This document shows, piece by piece, positions 35,535 through 44,985 of a stretch of 64,000 nucleotides of DNA; within the stretch, counting starts at the first letter, position 1; every line of letters starts with the position of its first letter. The notes under the pieces were generated by a model, which was given only the letters and a program-made list of their open reading frames with translations, made no database searches and was not told the DNA's origin. The stretch is from Gemmatimonadota bacterium. GTDB taxonomy: Bacteria > Gemmatimonadota > Gemmatimonadetes > Gemmatimonadales > GWC2-71-9. The translations under genes and the position numbers were made by a program. Location of the stretch: positions 124,001 to 188,000 of the forward strand of contig JADJAK010000002.1 in NCBI GenBank assembly GCA_016704275.1, written 5' to 3'.

Positions 35535-36130
35535 CTAGGGACGTGCGGCAGGCGGCGGCAGGGCATCGAGCATTCCCTGCAGGAATTCAATTTCGGTGGT
35601 CTGGTCGGCGAAGACGTCGGAAGCGAAGCGGAAGACGAACTCGTCCTGCCCTGCGCCGTAGGACGCGAAGAGCTCATCCACCATCGAGATGGCGCCGCCG
35701 TGGTGCTTGATCATCGACGAGAGGAAGAAGCGATCGAACTCGACGCCGCGCAGGCCATCGAGCTTGGCCATCTCCTCATCGGTCAGCATGCCGGGCATCA
35801 GCATCGCGTGGTCCATGTCGTCCATCTTCATCATGACATGGGTGGCGTTGGTGTCCGGCACCGGCTGGCCCTGCTGTCGGAGCCAGTGCGCATCGCCGCG
35901 ATCTCGTCGCGCTGGGCCACCACGATCCGCTCGGCGAATCGCTTCAGCGCGGCACTCGCCCCGTGCGTCGGCGCCCAGCGACCCATCTGCACCGCCTGGG
36001 CGTGATGGGGATCATTCCGGTGATGAACTTCACGTCGGCGGCCGAGCTGCCGGTGCGTGCCGGGGCCGGGCCGCCAGCCGGGGGCCAGCAACACGGCAAC
36101 GAGCAGGGCGAACGGCAAAGGGGCCTTCAT
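35535..36130 (-). pseudogene. DUF305 family protein (multiple frameshifts)
   Basis: The N-terminus MKAPLPFALLVAVLLAPGW is a signal peptide. The DUF305 core is spread over three frames: ADVKFITGM, then HHAQAVQMGRWAP...IVVAQRDEIAAM, then MIKHHGGAISMVDELFAS and FASDVFADQTTEIEFL. Shifts lie at about 36050-36080, 36007-36012 (a C run one base short of the expected frame) and 35888-35900. Corrected, it would be a normal DUF305 protein of about 195 residues with the two H-H motifs of this copper-linked ferritin-like family. Three shifts in 600 bp could be sequence error or real decay. Confidence 0.75.
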
Positions 36131-36204
36131 GGCGGGGCTCCAGCAGGATGTGTCGGGTAGAGGAGGGAGAATAGCGCCGGGGGCGCGAGGGCGCGAGGGC
36201 GCAG

Positions 36205-37304
36205 TCAGCGCCGCCGCACCGCCACGTCGATCGGTGCCCGCACGATGAAGCGGTAGCTCAGCTCCCACGGCGTGTTGAAGAAGGCGATGCTCTTCTCGTT
36301 GTCGATCCGGTGCCACCGAGCCTCGGCATCGAAGGTCACGCCGCCGCCGATCGGGGTGCGCCGCAGCAGGCCGAGCTCCGTGTACTTCCGCTGGCTGCGG
36401 TAGAAGGCCGGATCGTGGCCAGTCGAGTTGTAGTTGTTGTCGCCCGCCGCGGCGACGAAGTCGTGCCCGCGCCAATGGATCGCGAAGACCTCGACCCACC
36501 CGCGCGGCGTGACACTCGCCCGCAGGTAGGTGCCGTGCCCCTTCGAGGCGCGGTCGGCAGGATAGTTCGGATCGATGCTCCCGTCACTCCAGAACCGCCA
36601 CGCCGACAGTGACGACGCGCCGAGCGCGGGCAGCGTGCGCCGTGCGGTGGCACCGAGCGCGGTGACGCGGTTGTTGCTCACCGGCACACCGGCGTCGTAG
36701 AGCTGTCCACCGCGGTGTGACCAGAGATGCTGCGCCTCGATGGTGGCCCAGTCGGTCGGCTCGACGCGCAGCACGGCGCCCATCTCGAACGCCTCGCGCT
36801 GCGTCGGCGTGTTGAGCTGCTGCCAGTTGACCCGGCCTCGCCTCGGAAGATGCCGCGCGTCTCGATCCATTGGATGCCGGACTCGACCGGCGTGGTGAGC
36901 TCGCGCGTCGTGACCATCAGCGGCTCAAGCAGGCCATGCCGCCGCACCGTCTCCAGGGTGCCGATGATTCCCTGCGAGTGCTCGGTCCGATAGCGGAAGG
37001 CGACGATGGGCAGCAGGGTGTCGGTGAACTGCTCACTGCCGAGCCGGCGGTCGGCGTAGAAGCCGAGACGCAGTTCGGTCCGCCGCCCCGGCTTGGCCTC
37101 GAGCCACGTCTGGAGCTGGGTGCCGAGGATCGTCTCGCCCACCCGATAGGGGGTGAAGAACTCGGTGTTGTCGCCATAGAGCGCCACCCGGGCACGCCAG
37201 TCGAGGCGCTGCGCGGTGGCCACGCCGGGGGCCAGGAGGAGGAGCGAGAGGGCCAGGAGTCGGGTCGGGACGCGAATGGGAGCCTCGAGCGCCAAGGAAG
37301 CCAA
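36205..37304 (-). CDS. Predicted secreted barrel-like protein (frameshifted in this sequence)
   Basis: Two overlapping frames make one protein of about 360 residues. The 5' part has a signal peptide (TRLLALSLLLLAPGVATAQ) and strands RTELRLGFYADRRLGSEQF; the 3' part continues VNWQQLNTPTQREAFEMG ... YTELGLLRRTPIGGGVTFDA and ends WELSYRFIVRAPIDVAVRRR. The shift is at about 36855-36862 (one base missing). Alternating strands with a long polar C-terminal strand suggest an outer-membrane beta-barrel, but no family is recognised. The start is uncertain; TTG codons at 37304 and 37295 are candidates. Confidence 0.65.
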
Positions 37305-37340
37305 TCCCGGCCAATGGATGCCGCCGCCGGGAGCCAGCAC

Positions 37341-37346
37341 TATTTT
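37341..37346 (+). promoter_or_regulatory. TATTTT box 7 nt before aguB start
   Basis: TATTTT followed by 7 nt and the aguB ATG, with no Shine-Dalgarno; same layout as ettA. Candidate -10 of a leaderless transcript. Confidence 0.4.
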
Positions 37347-37353
37347 AGTCGCC

Positions 37354-38250
37354 ATGACTACTTCGCGAACCGTCCGGGTCGGGCTGGTCCAGCAGCGGGT
37401 GGGGGCCACCCCCGCCGGCAACCTCGATCGTGCCATCGAGGGGATCCGCCAGGCCGCCGCCCAGGGCGCCCAGATCATCTGCCTGCAGGAGCTCTTCGGC
37501 TGGTACTACTTCTGCCAGCGGGAAGACCACGACTTCTTCCAGCTCGCCGAGGCGATCCCCGGCCCCTCGACCGACCGTCTCTCGGCCGTCGCGAAGGAAC
37601 TCGGCGTGGTGATCGTCGCCTCGCTCTTCGAGCGACGCGCGCAGGGACTCTACTACAACACGGCCGCCGTGATCGACGCCGACGGCAGCTACCTCGGCAA
37701 GTACCGCAAGATGCACATCCCCGACGATCCGCTGTTCTACGAGAAGTTCTACTTCACGCCCGGCGACCTCGGCTTCCGCTCCTGGGACACGAAGTACGGC
37801 AAGATCGGCGTGCTGATCTGCTGGGACCAGTGGTATCCGGAAGCGGCCCGCCTCACGGCGATGAGCGGCGCGGAGATCCTCTTCTATCCGACGGCGATCG
37901 GCTGGCTGCCACCCGAGAAGGCGGAGTACGGCGAACGACAGCAGGCGGCGTGGGAGACGATCCAGCGAAGTCACGCGGTGGCCAACGGCTGCTTCGTCTG
38001 CTCGGTGAACCGGACGGGCCACGAAGTACTGCCGGGGAGCGCGGCCGACGCGCCGGGGATCGAGTTCTGGGGCGGCTCGTTCATCGCCGACCCGAACGGC
38101 CGCATCCTGACCAAGGCCGGTCAGGACGAGGAGATCCTCGTCGCGGACTGCGATCTCGGCAATGTCGACGTGGTGCGCACGCACTGGCCGTTCCTGCGGG
38201 ACCGCCGCATCGATGCCTACGGCGACCTGACACGGCGGTACATTGACTGA
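37354..38250 (+). CDS. aguB: N-carbamoylputrescine amidase
   Basis: A 298-residue nitrilase-superfamily amidohydrolase converting N-carbamoylputrescine to putrescine. The catalytic triad is E46 (IICLQELFGW), K119 (GKYRKMHIPDD) and C156 (GVLICWDQWYPE). The LFGWYYFC and FYEKFYFTPGD segments are typical of the AguB branch rather than of general nitrilases. Followed by aguA with an 8-nt overlap, forming an agmatine-to-putrescine operon. Confidence 0.93.
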   Translation: MTTSRTVRVGLVQQRVGATPAGNLDRAIEGIRQAAAQGAQIICLQELFGWYYFCQREDHDFFQLAEAIPGPSTDRLSAVAKELGVVIVASLFERRAQGLYYNTAAVIDADGSYLGKYRKMHIPDDPLFYEKFYFTPGDLGFRSWDTKYGKIGVLICWDQWYPEAARLTAMSGAEILFYPTAIGWLPPEKAEYGERQQAAWETIQRSHAVANGCFVCSVNRTGHEVLPGSAADAPGIEFWGGSFIADPNGRILTKAGQDEEILVADCDLGNVDVVRTHWPFLRDRRIDAYGDLTRRYID

Positions 38251-39286
38251 TACTCCCGCCGCGCGCGGATTCGTGATGCCAGCGGAGTGGGCGCCTCACC
38301 GGGGCACCTGGTTGTCGTGGCCGCACCGCGAATCGAGCTGGCCCGGGAACTTCTTCCCGGTGCCCTACGTGATCGCGGAGATGATCCGCCACCTCGCTCC
38401 TGGCGAGGAGGTGCACGTCAACGTGGCCGACGACGCCATGGAGGCGGAGGCGCGTGCGGTGCTCGCCGAGGCGAAGGTGCCGACCGCGAACGTTTTCTTC
38501 CATCACTTCCCGACCAATGACGCCTGGTGTCGCGACCACGGCCCGATTTTCGTGCAGCGCGACGCCAACGGCACGCGCGAGCAATTGATCCTCGACTGGG
38601 GCTACAACGCCTGGGGTGGCAAGTATCCGCCGTACGATCTCGACAACGAGATCCCGCGCCTCGTCGCCGAGGAGTACGGCATCGCGCGGCTGTCGCCCGG
38701 GATGATCCTCGAGGGCGGCAGCATCGAGGTGAACGGGGAGGGCGTGCTGCTCACCACCGAGGCGTGCCTCCTCAATCCGAATCGCAATCCGGAGCTCTCG
38801 AAGGGCGACATCGAGCAGTCGCTCAAGGACCATCTCGGCGTGCAGAAGATCCTCTGGCTCGGCGAGGGGATCGTCGGCGACGACACTGACGGCCACATCG
38901 ACGACATCACCCGCTTCGTCGATCCGCACACGATCGTCACCGTGCTCGAGGATGACCCGTCCGACGAGAACTACGCGTTGCTGCTGGCGAACTTGATGCG
39001 CCTCGAGGCGATGACGGACGTCGACGGCGAGCCGTTCCGGATCGTCACGCTGCCGATGCCGCGCCCGGTGGTCTACGAAGACCAGCGGCTCCCTGCCTCC
39101 TATGCCAACTTCTACATCGGCAACGAGGTGGTCCTCCTCCCCGGCTACGACGCCGAGCGGGACGAGATCGCCCGTGCCACGCTGCAGGCGCTCTTCCCGA
39201 CCCGCACGGTGGTGGTGATCGACTGCACGGCGCTGATCTGGGGGTTGGGGGCGTTTCATTGCCTGACGCAGCAGGGGCCTGAGTAG
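38243..39286 (+). CDS. aguA: Agmatine deiminase
   Basis: A 347-residue enzyme of the peptidyl-arginine-deiminase-type fold that converts agmatine to N-carbamoylputrescine. Motifs: MPAEWAPHRGTWLSWPHRE, NDAWCRDHGPIFV, GDDTDGHIDDITRF, and catalytic C340 in GAFHCLTQQGPE. The TTG at 38243 overlaps aguB and gives the usual N-terminus; an ATG at residue 12 is the alternative. With aguB it makes putrescine from decarboxylated arginine; no arginine decarboxylase is in the window. Confidence 0.93.
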   Translation: MTDTPAARGFVMPAEWAPHRGTWLSWPHRESSWPGNFFPVPYVIAEMIRHLAPGEEVHVNVADDAMEAEARAVLAEAKVPTANVFFHHFPTNDAWCRDHGPIFVQRDANGTREQLILDWGYNAWGGKYPPYDLDNEIPRLVAEEYGIARLSPGMILEGGSIEVNGEGVLLTTEACLLNPNRNPELSKGDIEQSLKDHLGVQKILWLGEGIVGDDTDGHIDDITRFVDPHTIVTVLEDDPSDENYALLLANLMRLEAMTDVDGEPFRIVTLPMPRPVVYEDQRLPASYANFYIGNEVVLLPGYDAERDEIARATLQALFPTRTVVVIDCTALIWGLGAFHCLTQQGPE

Positions 39287-39288
39287 AC

Positions 39289-39364
39289 GGCGAACGGCGG
39301 CCGGCGAACAGCGAACAGCTGGCGCCTGAAGGGCGGTCCATCGCCGTTCGCTGTTCGCCGTCCG
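39289..39364. repeat. Inverted 7-bp repeat arrays (GGCGAAC type)
   Basis: Left heptamers GGCGAAC, GGCGGCC, GGCGAAC, AGCGAAC (39289-39316) and right heptamers GCCGTTC, GCTGTTC, GCCGTCC (39343-39363) can pair. It starts 2 nt after the aguA stop and ends next to the ECF promoter, so it may act as the aguA terminator. The 24 bp at 39341-39364 recur exactly at 45377-45400. Confidence 0.85.
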
Positions 39365-39366
39365 TT

Positions 39367-39396
39367 GCAACCATTCGGGCTCCCCGCCCCGTCTCA
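39367..39396 (+). promoter_or_regulatory. Candidate ECF-type promoter of the sigma factor gene
   Basis: GCAACC (39367-39372), 18-nt spacer, GTCTCA (39391-39396). An almost identical pair lies before the DUF4097 gene at 44172 and a looser one before the gene at 43318. It would start transcription near 39403, favouring ATG 39414 as the sigma-factor start. Consistent with autoregulation by an ECF factor. Confidence 0.5.
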
Positions 39397-39413
39397 GTTC
39401 CGTGACCGCCGCC

Positions 39414-39971
39414 ATGACGCTCTCGACCCCCCTGGCTGGTACGCCGGCCCTCGACATCGAAGTCTCCCTCGCCAGGGCGGCGGCGGGGGGCGACGAGGGG
39501 GCGTTCGAGCGGCTGTACCGGCGGCATGTGGCGCGAATCCACACCCTGGTGCGGCGGATGGCTGGCGACGACCTGGCCGATGACCTGACCCAGGACGTCT
39601 TCATCCGGGCGTGGCAGAAGCTGCCGACCTTTCGGGCCGAGAGTGCCTTCTCGACCTGGTTGCACCGGCTGGCCGTGAACGTGGTGCTCTCCAGGCATCG
39701 GAGCGGGCAGAGCGAGCGGAAGTGGATCCAGGACGACGAGCTCGCCCTCGGGCAGGCCGCTGGGCACACTCCGCACCCGGCCGTGGCGATGGATCTCGAG
39801 TCCGCGATCCGTCGGCTTCCGGATGGCTCGCGCCAGGTGTTCATCCTTCACGACGTGGAAGGATGGACGCACGAAGAAATCGCCGACCGGCTCGGGCTGG
39901 TGGTCGGCACCTCGAAGTCGCAGTTGTCGCGCGCCCGCGCCGCGCTCCGGAGGATGCTCGATGGCCACTAA
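39414..39971 (+). CDS. ECF RNA polymerase sigma factor
   Basis: 185 residues. Region 2: LYRRHVARIHTLVRRM, DDLADDLTQDVFIRAWQKLP and FSTWLHRLAVNVV; region 4: IRRLPDGSRQVFILHDVEG and HEEIADRLGLVVGTSKSQLS. A GTG at 39402 is possible but sits at the predicted transcription start. Its stop overlaps the ATG of the anti-sigma-like gene by 11 nt. It probably drives the GCAACC/GTCTC promoters nearby. Confidence 0.92.
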   Translation: MTLSTPLAGTPALDIEVSLARAAAGGDEGAFERLYRRHVARIHTLVRRMAGDDLADDLTQDVFIRAWQKLPTFRAESAFSTWLHRLAVNVVLSRHRSGQSERKWIQDDELALGQAAGHTPHPAVAMDLESAIRRLPDGSRQVFILHDVEGWTHEEIADRLGLVVGTSKSQLSRARAALRRMLDGH

Positions 39972-40521
39972 CGACGACGACCCGCTCGATCCCCGGCTAC
40001 TGGAGGCGGTCGCGACCTTGCGCGACACGCCACCCGCCGAGGATCTCTGGCCCGAGATCGCGCCGCAGCTGACGCCGCGGCATCCGGCTGGCACGTTCCT
40101 GCTGCGCTGGCCGACCGCGATTGCGGCCGGGTTGGTGATCGCCGCCGCGTCGATCGGCGGCACGATGCTCCTGCTCCGATCGGGCACGGTGGTGCCGCCC
40201 GCGGCCACGTCCGCGCAGGCGGCCCTGGTCACGCCCGCCAGTAGCGTGGCGGCGTCGCACACGCCGGCCGATCAGGCGCTCCAGCAGGCCATCGGTCAGC
40301 TGGAGGCGCATCTCGCCGGCACCGAAACGACGCTCGACCCGAAGACCCGCGAGGGAATTCGTGCTTCGCTCGCCGCACTCGACCAGGTGATCGCCGATGC
40401 CGCCACCCGGCGACGCGCGACGCCCGACGATCCGCGGAGCGCCCACTACCTGACGTCCGCGCTGCAGAAGAAGCTCGAGGTGCTGCGCACCGTGACGCGC
40501 CGCACGGCCATTCGGACCTGA
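39961..40521 (+). CDS. Membrane-anchored anti-sigma-like protein
   Basis: 186 residues. A short cytoplasmic N-terminus (about 50 residues, with LWPEIAPQL), one transmembrane segment (TAIAAGLVIAAASIGGTMLLL), and a periplasmic part with helical, coiled-coil-like sequence. No zinc-binding H-x3-C-x2-C motif is seen, so it is not a canonical ZAS protein. Position (overlapping the ECF gene) and topology support an anti-sigma factor role; this is inference. Confidence 0.75.
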   Translation: MATNDDDPLDPRLLEAVATLRDTPPAEDLWPEIAPQLTPRHPAGTFLLRWPTAIAAGLVIAAASIGGTMLLLRSGTVVPPAATSAQAALVTPASSVAASHTPADQALQQAIGQLEAHLAGTETTLDPKTREGIRASLAALDQVIADAATRRRATPDDPRSAHYLTSALQKKLEVLRTVTRRTAIRT

Positions 40522-40542
40522 CCGGGTCCCGAGGAGATTGCC

Positions 40543-41477
40543 ATGTTCGCCACCCTGCTCTTCGCCACCGTCGCCGCCAGCGGCCTGACCGCGCCGGACA
40601 CTGCCGTCCGGCTCGGCAGCGGGGCCACGATCGAGATCAACGCGCCGACCTGCGGCGTGACGGTCCGCGTCGGCACTGACGAGCGCTTGAACGTGACCGG
40701 CGGCAGCCTCGAGTCCGACCGCCGCAGTGCCGAGGTCAACTGCGACATCCTCTCGATGGGGCGCGGCCGCGAAGGATCGCCGTCGGGGATGTTGACCATC
40801 ACCGTTCCGCCGTCGAGTCGCCTCGAGATCAACTGCATCTCGGGCGGGGTCACGGTCACCGGCGCCACGGATCGTCTCGACATCACCACCATGAACGGCT
40901 CCATCCGGCTGCTCAACGGCAGCGGACGCACGGCACTCGAGACGGTGGCGGGGACGGTGACGGTGGTCGACTACAAGGGCGCGTCGCTCTCGATCAACGC
41001 GGTCGCCGGGGTCGTCTCGCTCGAGAATGTCGATGTCGAGGGCCGGCTCGAGGCCGAGAGCATCAACGCCGGCGTGCGGATGCGCGGGGTGCACGCGGCG
41101 TCGGTCACCGCGTCGTCGGTCAACTCCACCGTCGACTTCACGGGAAGTCTCGACCCGGACGGGAACTACAGTTTCGAGAGCCACAATGGCGGCATCACGC
41201 TGACGCTGCCGAGCAACACCAGCGCGAAGATGCGCGTCTCGACGGTGATGGGCGACTTCGAGACCGAATTGAAGGGGATGCTGACGTCGGGGGACGGCAG
41301 GCACCGATGGCCCCGCCCGCCACGCCACGCCCGGGGAAGGGGCGGGCACCGCCGCCCGTCCCGCCGGTGCCGGGTTTCAGGGAGGAATCGGACTTCACCA
41401 TCACCTACGGCAAGGGCGAGGCGCGCGTCAGCGTCGAATCGTTCAACGGCCCGATTCGCGTCAAGACCGCGAAGTAG
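40543..41477 (+). CDS. DUF4097-type beta-strand-repeat protein 1 (frameshifted near 3' end)
   Basis: AGGAG lies before the ATG. The N-terminus is hydrophobic (LLFATVAASGLTAPDTA). The body is a series of short beta repeats: LEINCISGGVTVTGATDRLD, TTMNGSIRLLNGSGR, TVAGTVTVVDYKG, SLENVDVEGRLEAESINAGV. A missing base between about 41285 and 41310 shifts the frame; the ending then reads FTITYGKGEARVSVESFNGP, typical of the family. Corrected length about 311 residues. Third gene of the sigma/anti-sigma operon. Confidence 0.8.
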
Positions 41478-41480
41478 ACC

Positions 41481-43227
41481 TCAGCTGAACTTGGGCGGGC
41501 GACGCAGGTGGATGTCGCTCGCCTGTTGCCACGCCGCCGCCAGCCGCAACGCCAGATCCTCCCGCCACAGCGCCGCCACGAACGTGATCGCCCGCGGCGC
41601 TCCCTGCTCCGAAAAACCGCTCGGCACCACCACCGTCGGATGGCCGCTGAGATTGGTCGCCGTCAGCACCGATCCGGCATTGGTCGGCGCGATGATCACG
41701 TCGACCGTCGCGTAGAGTGTCGCGAGTTGCTGCATGAGGAGCGTGCGCGCGCGGTTGGCCTGGACGTACTGGACCGCGGACACCATGTGCGCCGCCCGGA
41801 AAGTGTTGGGCCAGGCACCTCGATTCTGCTGCACCATCTGGTCGTCGCGATTGGTGCGCGTGATCTCTTCGAACGCCGCGGCCGCCTCGACCGTGAGGAT
41901 GGTGCGCATCGCATCGGTCGGCAGCGTCTCGGGCCAGGTGATCGGCGTGAGCGTTGCGCCCGCCTTGATCAGCGCGTCGAGCACGGGCCGTTGCGCCGCA
42001 TAGGCAGCGCGCTGCGGTGCCGAGGGCAACCGCCGCCGGCTCGACAAGCGAGGGATGTACGCCGATGCGCACGTTCGCGAGCGACCGATCGGGCTCGTAG
42101 CGGAACGGCATCGTCCGCGTCGACGGGTCGCGCGGGTCGGCGCCGTGCACGGCGTCGAAGACGAGTGCCAAGTCACCTGCATGGCGAGCAATGGGGCCGA
42201 CCTTGTCCATTGTCCACGAGAGCGCCATCGCCCCATGCCGCGAGATCCGGCCGAAGGTCGGACGCAGACCGCTCACGCCGCAGCGCGTGCAGGGCGAGAC
42301 GATCGAGCCGAGTGTCTCGGTGCCGATCGCGAACGGGACGAGGCCCGCCGCCACGCTGCTCGCCGACCCGGCCGAGGACCCACTCGATCCCTGCTCCGTG
42401 TTCCACGGGTTGCGCGTCATTCCGCCGAACCAGACATCACCCTGCGCGAATTCGCCGAGCGAGCTCTTCGCCACCAACACGGCGCCCGCTTTGTCGAGCC
42501 GCTCGACCACCGCGGCCGTCTCCTCAAGCCGCTGCTCCTTGAAGAGTGGAGACCCCCAGGTGGTCGGATAGCCCGGCACCGCAAAGAGGTCCTTCGCCGC
42601 GTAGGGCACGCCATGCAGCGGCCCGCGGAAGCTCCCGCGCTTCGCCTCGGCGTCGAGCGCATCGGCCTGCGCACGCGCCCGCTCCGGCGTGAGCGTGATG
42701 GCGCACTTGAGGATCGGGTCGAACTGCGCGTAGCGCGCGAGCGCGCGATCGACCAGTTGCCGCGAGGTCACGTGCCCGGCTCGGATCAAGCGCCCGAGCT
42801 GTTCCGCCGAGGCGAACGCCAAGTCCGAGTCGGTGGTCGGCAGCACCAGCGGATTGGGTCGTCGGAGCGGCACCCGCGCAGTGATGGGCTGACCGACGGC
42901 CGTCGCCCCCGCCGGGCGCGGGTCAAAGTGGAGCGCCGGTACGACCGAGTTCGGCAGCGGCACTTGCTGCAGCTTGGCGAGCGAGGCAAGCGTCCCGTCG
43001 ACCGTCGAGAGCATCATCTCGCGCTCGGCATCGGTGAAGCTGATCCCCAGCACCGCCTCGGCGGCGGCGAGCTGCTCCTTCGTGAGTGCCCGCAGTGCCA
43101 GAACGGCCTCTGGTGCGTTGGCAGCCGGCGGGACCACATCGGCCCACAGCTGGTCGGCCAGTGCGATCGGGAGGCCGGCGGCGGTGGCGAGGCCGAGGAA
43201 GGTCCGGCGGTCGAAGTGCTGGGACAT
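41481..43227 (-). CDS. Tat-exported amidase signature family protein (frameshifted)
   Basis: Corrected length about 580 residues. The N-terminus MSQHFDRRTFLGLATAAG is a Tat signal. Amidase-signature residues are visible: Lys in YAAKDLFAVPGYPT, cis-Ser and Ser nucleophile region in EQGSSGSSAGSASSVAAG and IGTETLGSI. The frame changes at about 42021-42038 (an extra base near CAACCG); after it, AYAAQRPVLDALIKAGATL ... VIIAPTNAGSVLTATNLSG continues the family. AGGAG precedes the ATG. Hydrolyses an amide in the periplasm; substrate unknown. Divergent from the second DUF4097 gene. Confidence 0.85.
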
Positions 43228-43244
43228 GGCTGGCTCCTGGGGTG

Positions 43245-43274
43245 ACAACCCTGCGGGGGGGCTCCGGCGTCAGA
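43245..43274 (+). promoter_or_regulatory. Weak ECF-type promoter match before DUF4097 gene 2
   Basis: ACAACC (43245-43250), 18-nt spacer, GTCAGA (43269-43274). It resembles the GCAACC/GTCTCA pairs at 39367 and 44106 but with substitutions in both boxes. Confidence 0.3.
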
Positions 43275-43317
43275 GGGAATCATCACTCCGTTCCGACCGA
43301 ACCGCCAAGGAGAAGCC

Positions 43318-44102
43318 ATGTCCCGCCCGATCGCCCTGACCGTCCTGTTGCTCGGCAGCCTCGCGAGCAGTGCCCCGCTCACCGCGCAGGAGACCCGCTT
43401 CACCCACGCCTTGGCGCGCGGTGCGACACTCTCCCTGAGCAACATCGACGGCAACATCAGCGTCACGCCGGCGAGTGGCCGCACCGCGGAGATCATCGCC
43501 CGGAAGACGGTCCGGAAGGGCAATGGTGCCCTGGTGAAGGCGGTGATGGAGGAAAGCTGATGACGGCATCCGCGTCTGCACCCTCTACCTCGACGACACC
43601 GATGATGATCGCACGAGCTGCACCGGCCGCCGCGACCGCAACCGCAGCCGGATATCGCGATCCGCTCGATGTCGAGATGGCGTACGAGGTGCGGCTCCCC
43701 GAGGGTGCGGCGCTGCAGGTGGCCACGGTCGACGGCGACGTTCACGTCTCCGACCTGACCGGGAAGGCGACCATCACCACCGTCGACGGCGACGTCATCG
43801 TCTCCGGGCGGGCGCCGGAATCGATCTCGACCGTCGACGGCGAGATCGACGTCACGATGGACGAGATGCCGAAGGCGGGCATGCACTACCGGACGGTCGA
43901 CGGCGCCATCACCGTCCGAGTCCCGTCTGGTGTCGGCCTCGACGTCTCCGGCTCCTCCGTCGACGGGACCTTCAGCAGCGACTTCCCGCTGACCACTTCG
44001 GGGAAGTGGGGCCCGCGCCAGTTCCGCGGCACGCTCGGCGACGGCGGGCCAGCGTTGCGGCTGAGCACCGTGGATGGGGCGATCCGGCTGCAGAAGCGGT
44101 AG
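43318..44102 (+). CDS. DUF4097-type protein 2 (two frameshifts)
   Basis: Signal peptide SRPIALTVLLLGSLASSAPL, then SLSNIDGNISVTPASGRTAE, which aligns with the intact paralogue at 44172 (ALENINGPMVITQGTGRTAE). The first frame stops after VKAVMEES; GIRVCTLYLDDTDDDRTSC continues in a second frame and YRDPLDVEMAYEVRLPEG onward in a third. Shifts lie at about 43555-43565 and 43645-43665. The C-terminal half is regular: VATVDGDVHVSDLTGKATIT, TVDGDVIVSG, RTVDGAITVRVPSG. Corrected length about 260 residues. Confidence 0.75.
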
Positions 44103-44105
44103 CCT

Positions 44106-44134
44106 GCAACCATTCACGGGTCGCCCACGTCTCA
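44106..44134 (+). promoter_or_regulatory. Candidate ECF-type promoter of DUF4097 gene 3
   Basis: GCAACC (44106-44111), 17-nt spacer, GTCTCA (44129-44134). Shares GCAACCATTC and CGTCTCAGT with the sigma-gene promoter at 39367. Confidence 0.5.
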
Positions 44135-44171
44135 GTCAGGAACCCCGATTCTCCCTCTTCGGAGCTTGCCC

Positions 44172-44939
44172 ATGCGCCGCACCCTGCTCGCCTCCCTCCT
44201 CGTGGCCGCCGCCCCCCTGGCGGCCCAGGAGACCCGCTTCACCCCGACGATCGCCGCCGGGGGCACGCTCGCCCTCGAGAACATCAACGGGCCGATGGTG
44301 ATCACGCAGGGCACCGGGCGCACCGCTGAGGTGATCGTCACCAAGCGGGTGATCAAGGGCGACGGCTCCTACGTGAAGGCGATCATGGAGGAGAGCGGCG
44401 GGAAGGTGCGGATCTGCACCATTTACACCAACCGCGATCCGAACCGGAAGACGTGCAAGGGGGAGAACTCCTCCCCGTCGCGCGGCCGCGACAACTATGA
44501 CCAGGTCGAGATGCGCTACGAAGTGCGCGTCCCGGCCGGTGTGCTGGTCGATGCCGAGAGCGTGAACGGCAACATCACCGCGACCGGGCTCGAGGCATCG
44601 GCCGCGCTGCAGTCCGTCAACGGCGCGATCATCTTCAGCGGAACGACGGCGAGCCACCTCGAGACGGTCAATGGCGGCATCAAGGCCAAGTTCACCAAGG
44701 CCGATTGGGACGGCACGCTGAAGGTCTCGGCGGTGAATGGCGGCGTCGACCTCGTCTTCCCCGCCGGCCTCGATGCCGACATCAGCGGCGAAACCGTGAA
44801 CGGCGGCATCACCAGCGACTTCCCGGTCACGATCGAGGGGAAGTGGGGCCCGAAGTCATTCAACGGCAAGATCGGTCGTGGTGGGCGCCGGCTCAGCATC
44901 GAGACGGTGAACGGTGGGATCACCCTCAAGAAAGGGTGA
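44172..44939 (+). CDS. DUF4097-type protein 3 (intact)
   Basis: 255 residues. Signal peptide MRRTLLASLLVAAAPLAAQ with GGAG before the ATG. Repeated V-N-G-x-I units: ESVNGNITATGLEASAALQ, SVNGAIIFSG, TVNGGIKAKFTKADWDG, AVNGGVDLVFPAG, TVNGGITSDFPVTIEGKWG, TVNGGITLKKG. These form the right-handed helical strands expected for DUF4097. Preceded by an ECF-type promoter. Probably an envelope protein made in response to the sigma factor. Confidence 0.88.
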   Translation: MRRTLLASLLVAAAPLAAQETRFTPTIAAGGTLALENINGPMVITQGTGRTAEVIVTKRVIKGDGSYVKAIMEESGGKVRICTIYTNRDPNRKTCKGENSSPSRGRDNYDQVEMRYEVRVPAGVLVDAESVNGNITATGLEASAALQSVNGAIIFSGTTASHLETVNGGIKAKFTKADWDGTLKVSAVNGGVDLVFPAGLDADISGETVNGGITSDFPVTIEGKWGPKSFNGKIGRGGRRLSIETVNGGITLKKG

Positions 44940-44944
44940 TGTTT

Positions 44945-44973
44945 AGCCGCGGTGATGCGCGGCTTCAGCCGCG
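44945..44973. repeat. Paired REP-like palindromes (AGCCGCG/CGCGGCT)
   Basis: AGCCGCG-gtgatg-CGCGGCT-tc-AGCCGCG: either of two hairpins can form. It is located 6 nt after the DUF4097 stop and before the convergent SCP2 gene, so it may also terminate transcription. Core shared with 33620-33635. Confidence 0.65.
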
Positions 44974-44985
44974 GGGTGAACGGAT

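Noticed and set aside
39961..40521. A canonical zinc-binding anti-sigma (ZAS) domain
   Set aside because: The H-x3-C-x2-C motif is absent; only topology and position support an anti-sigma role.
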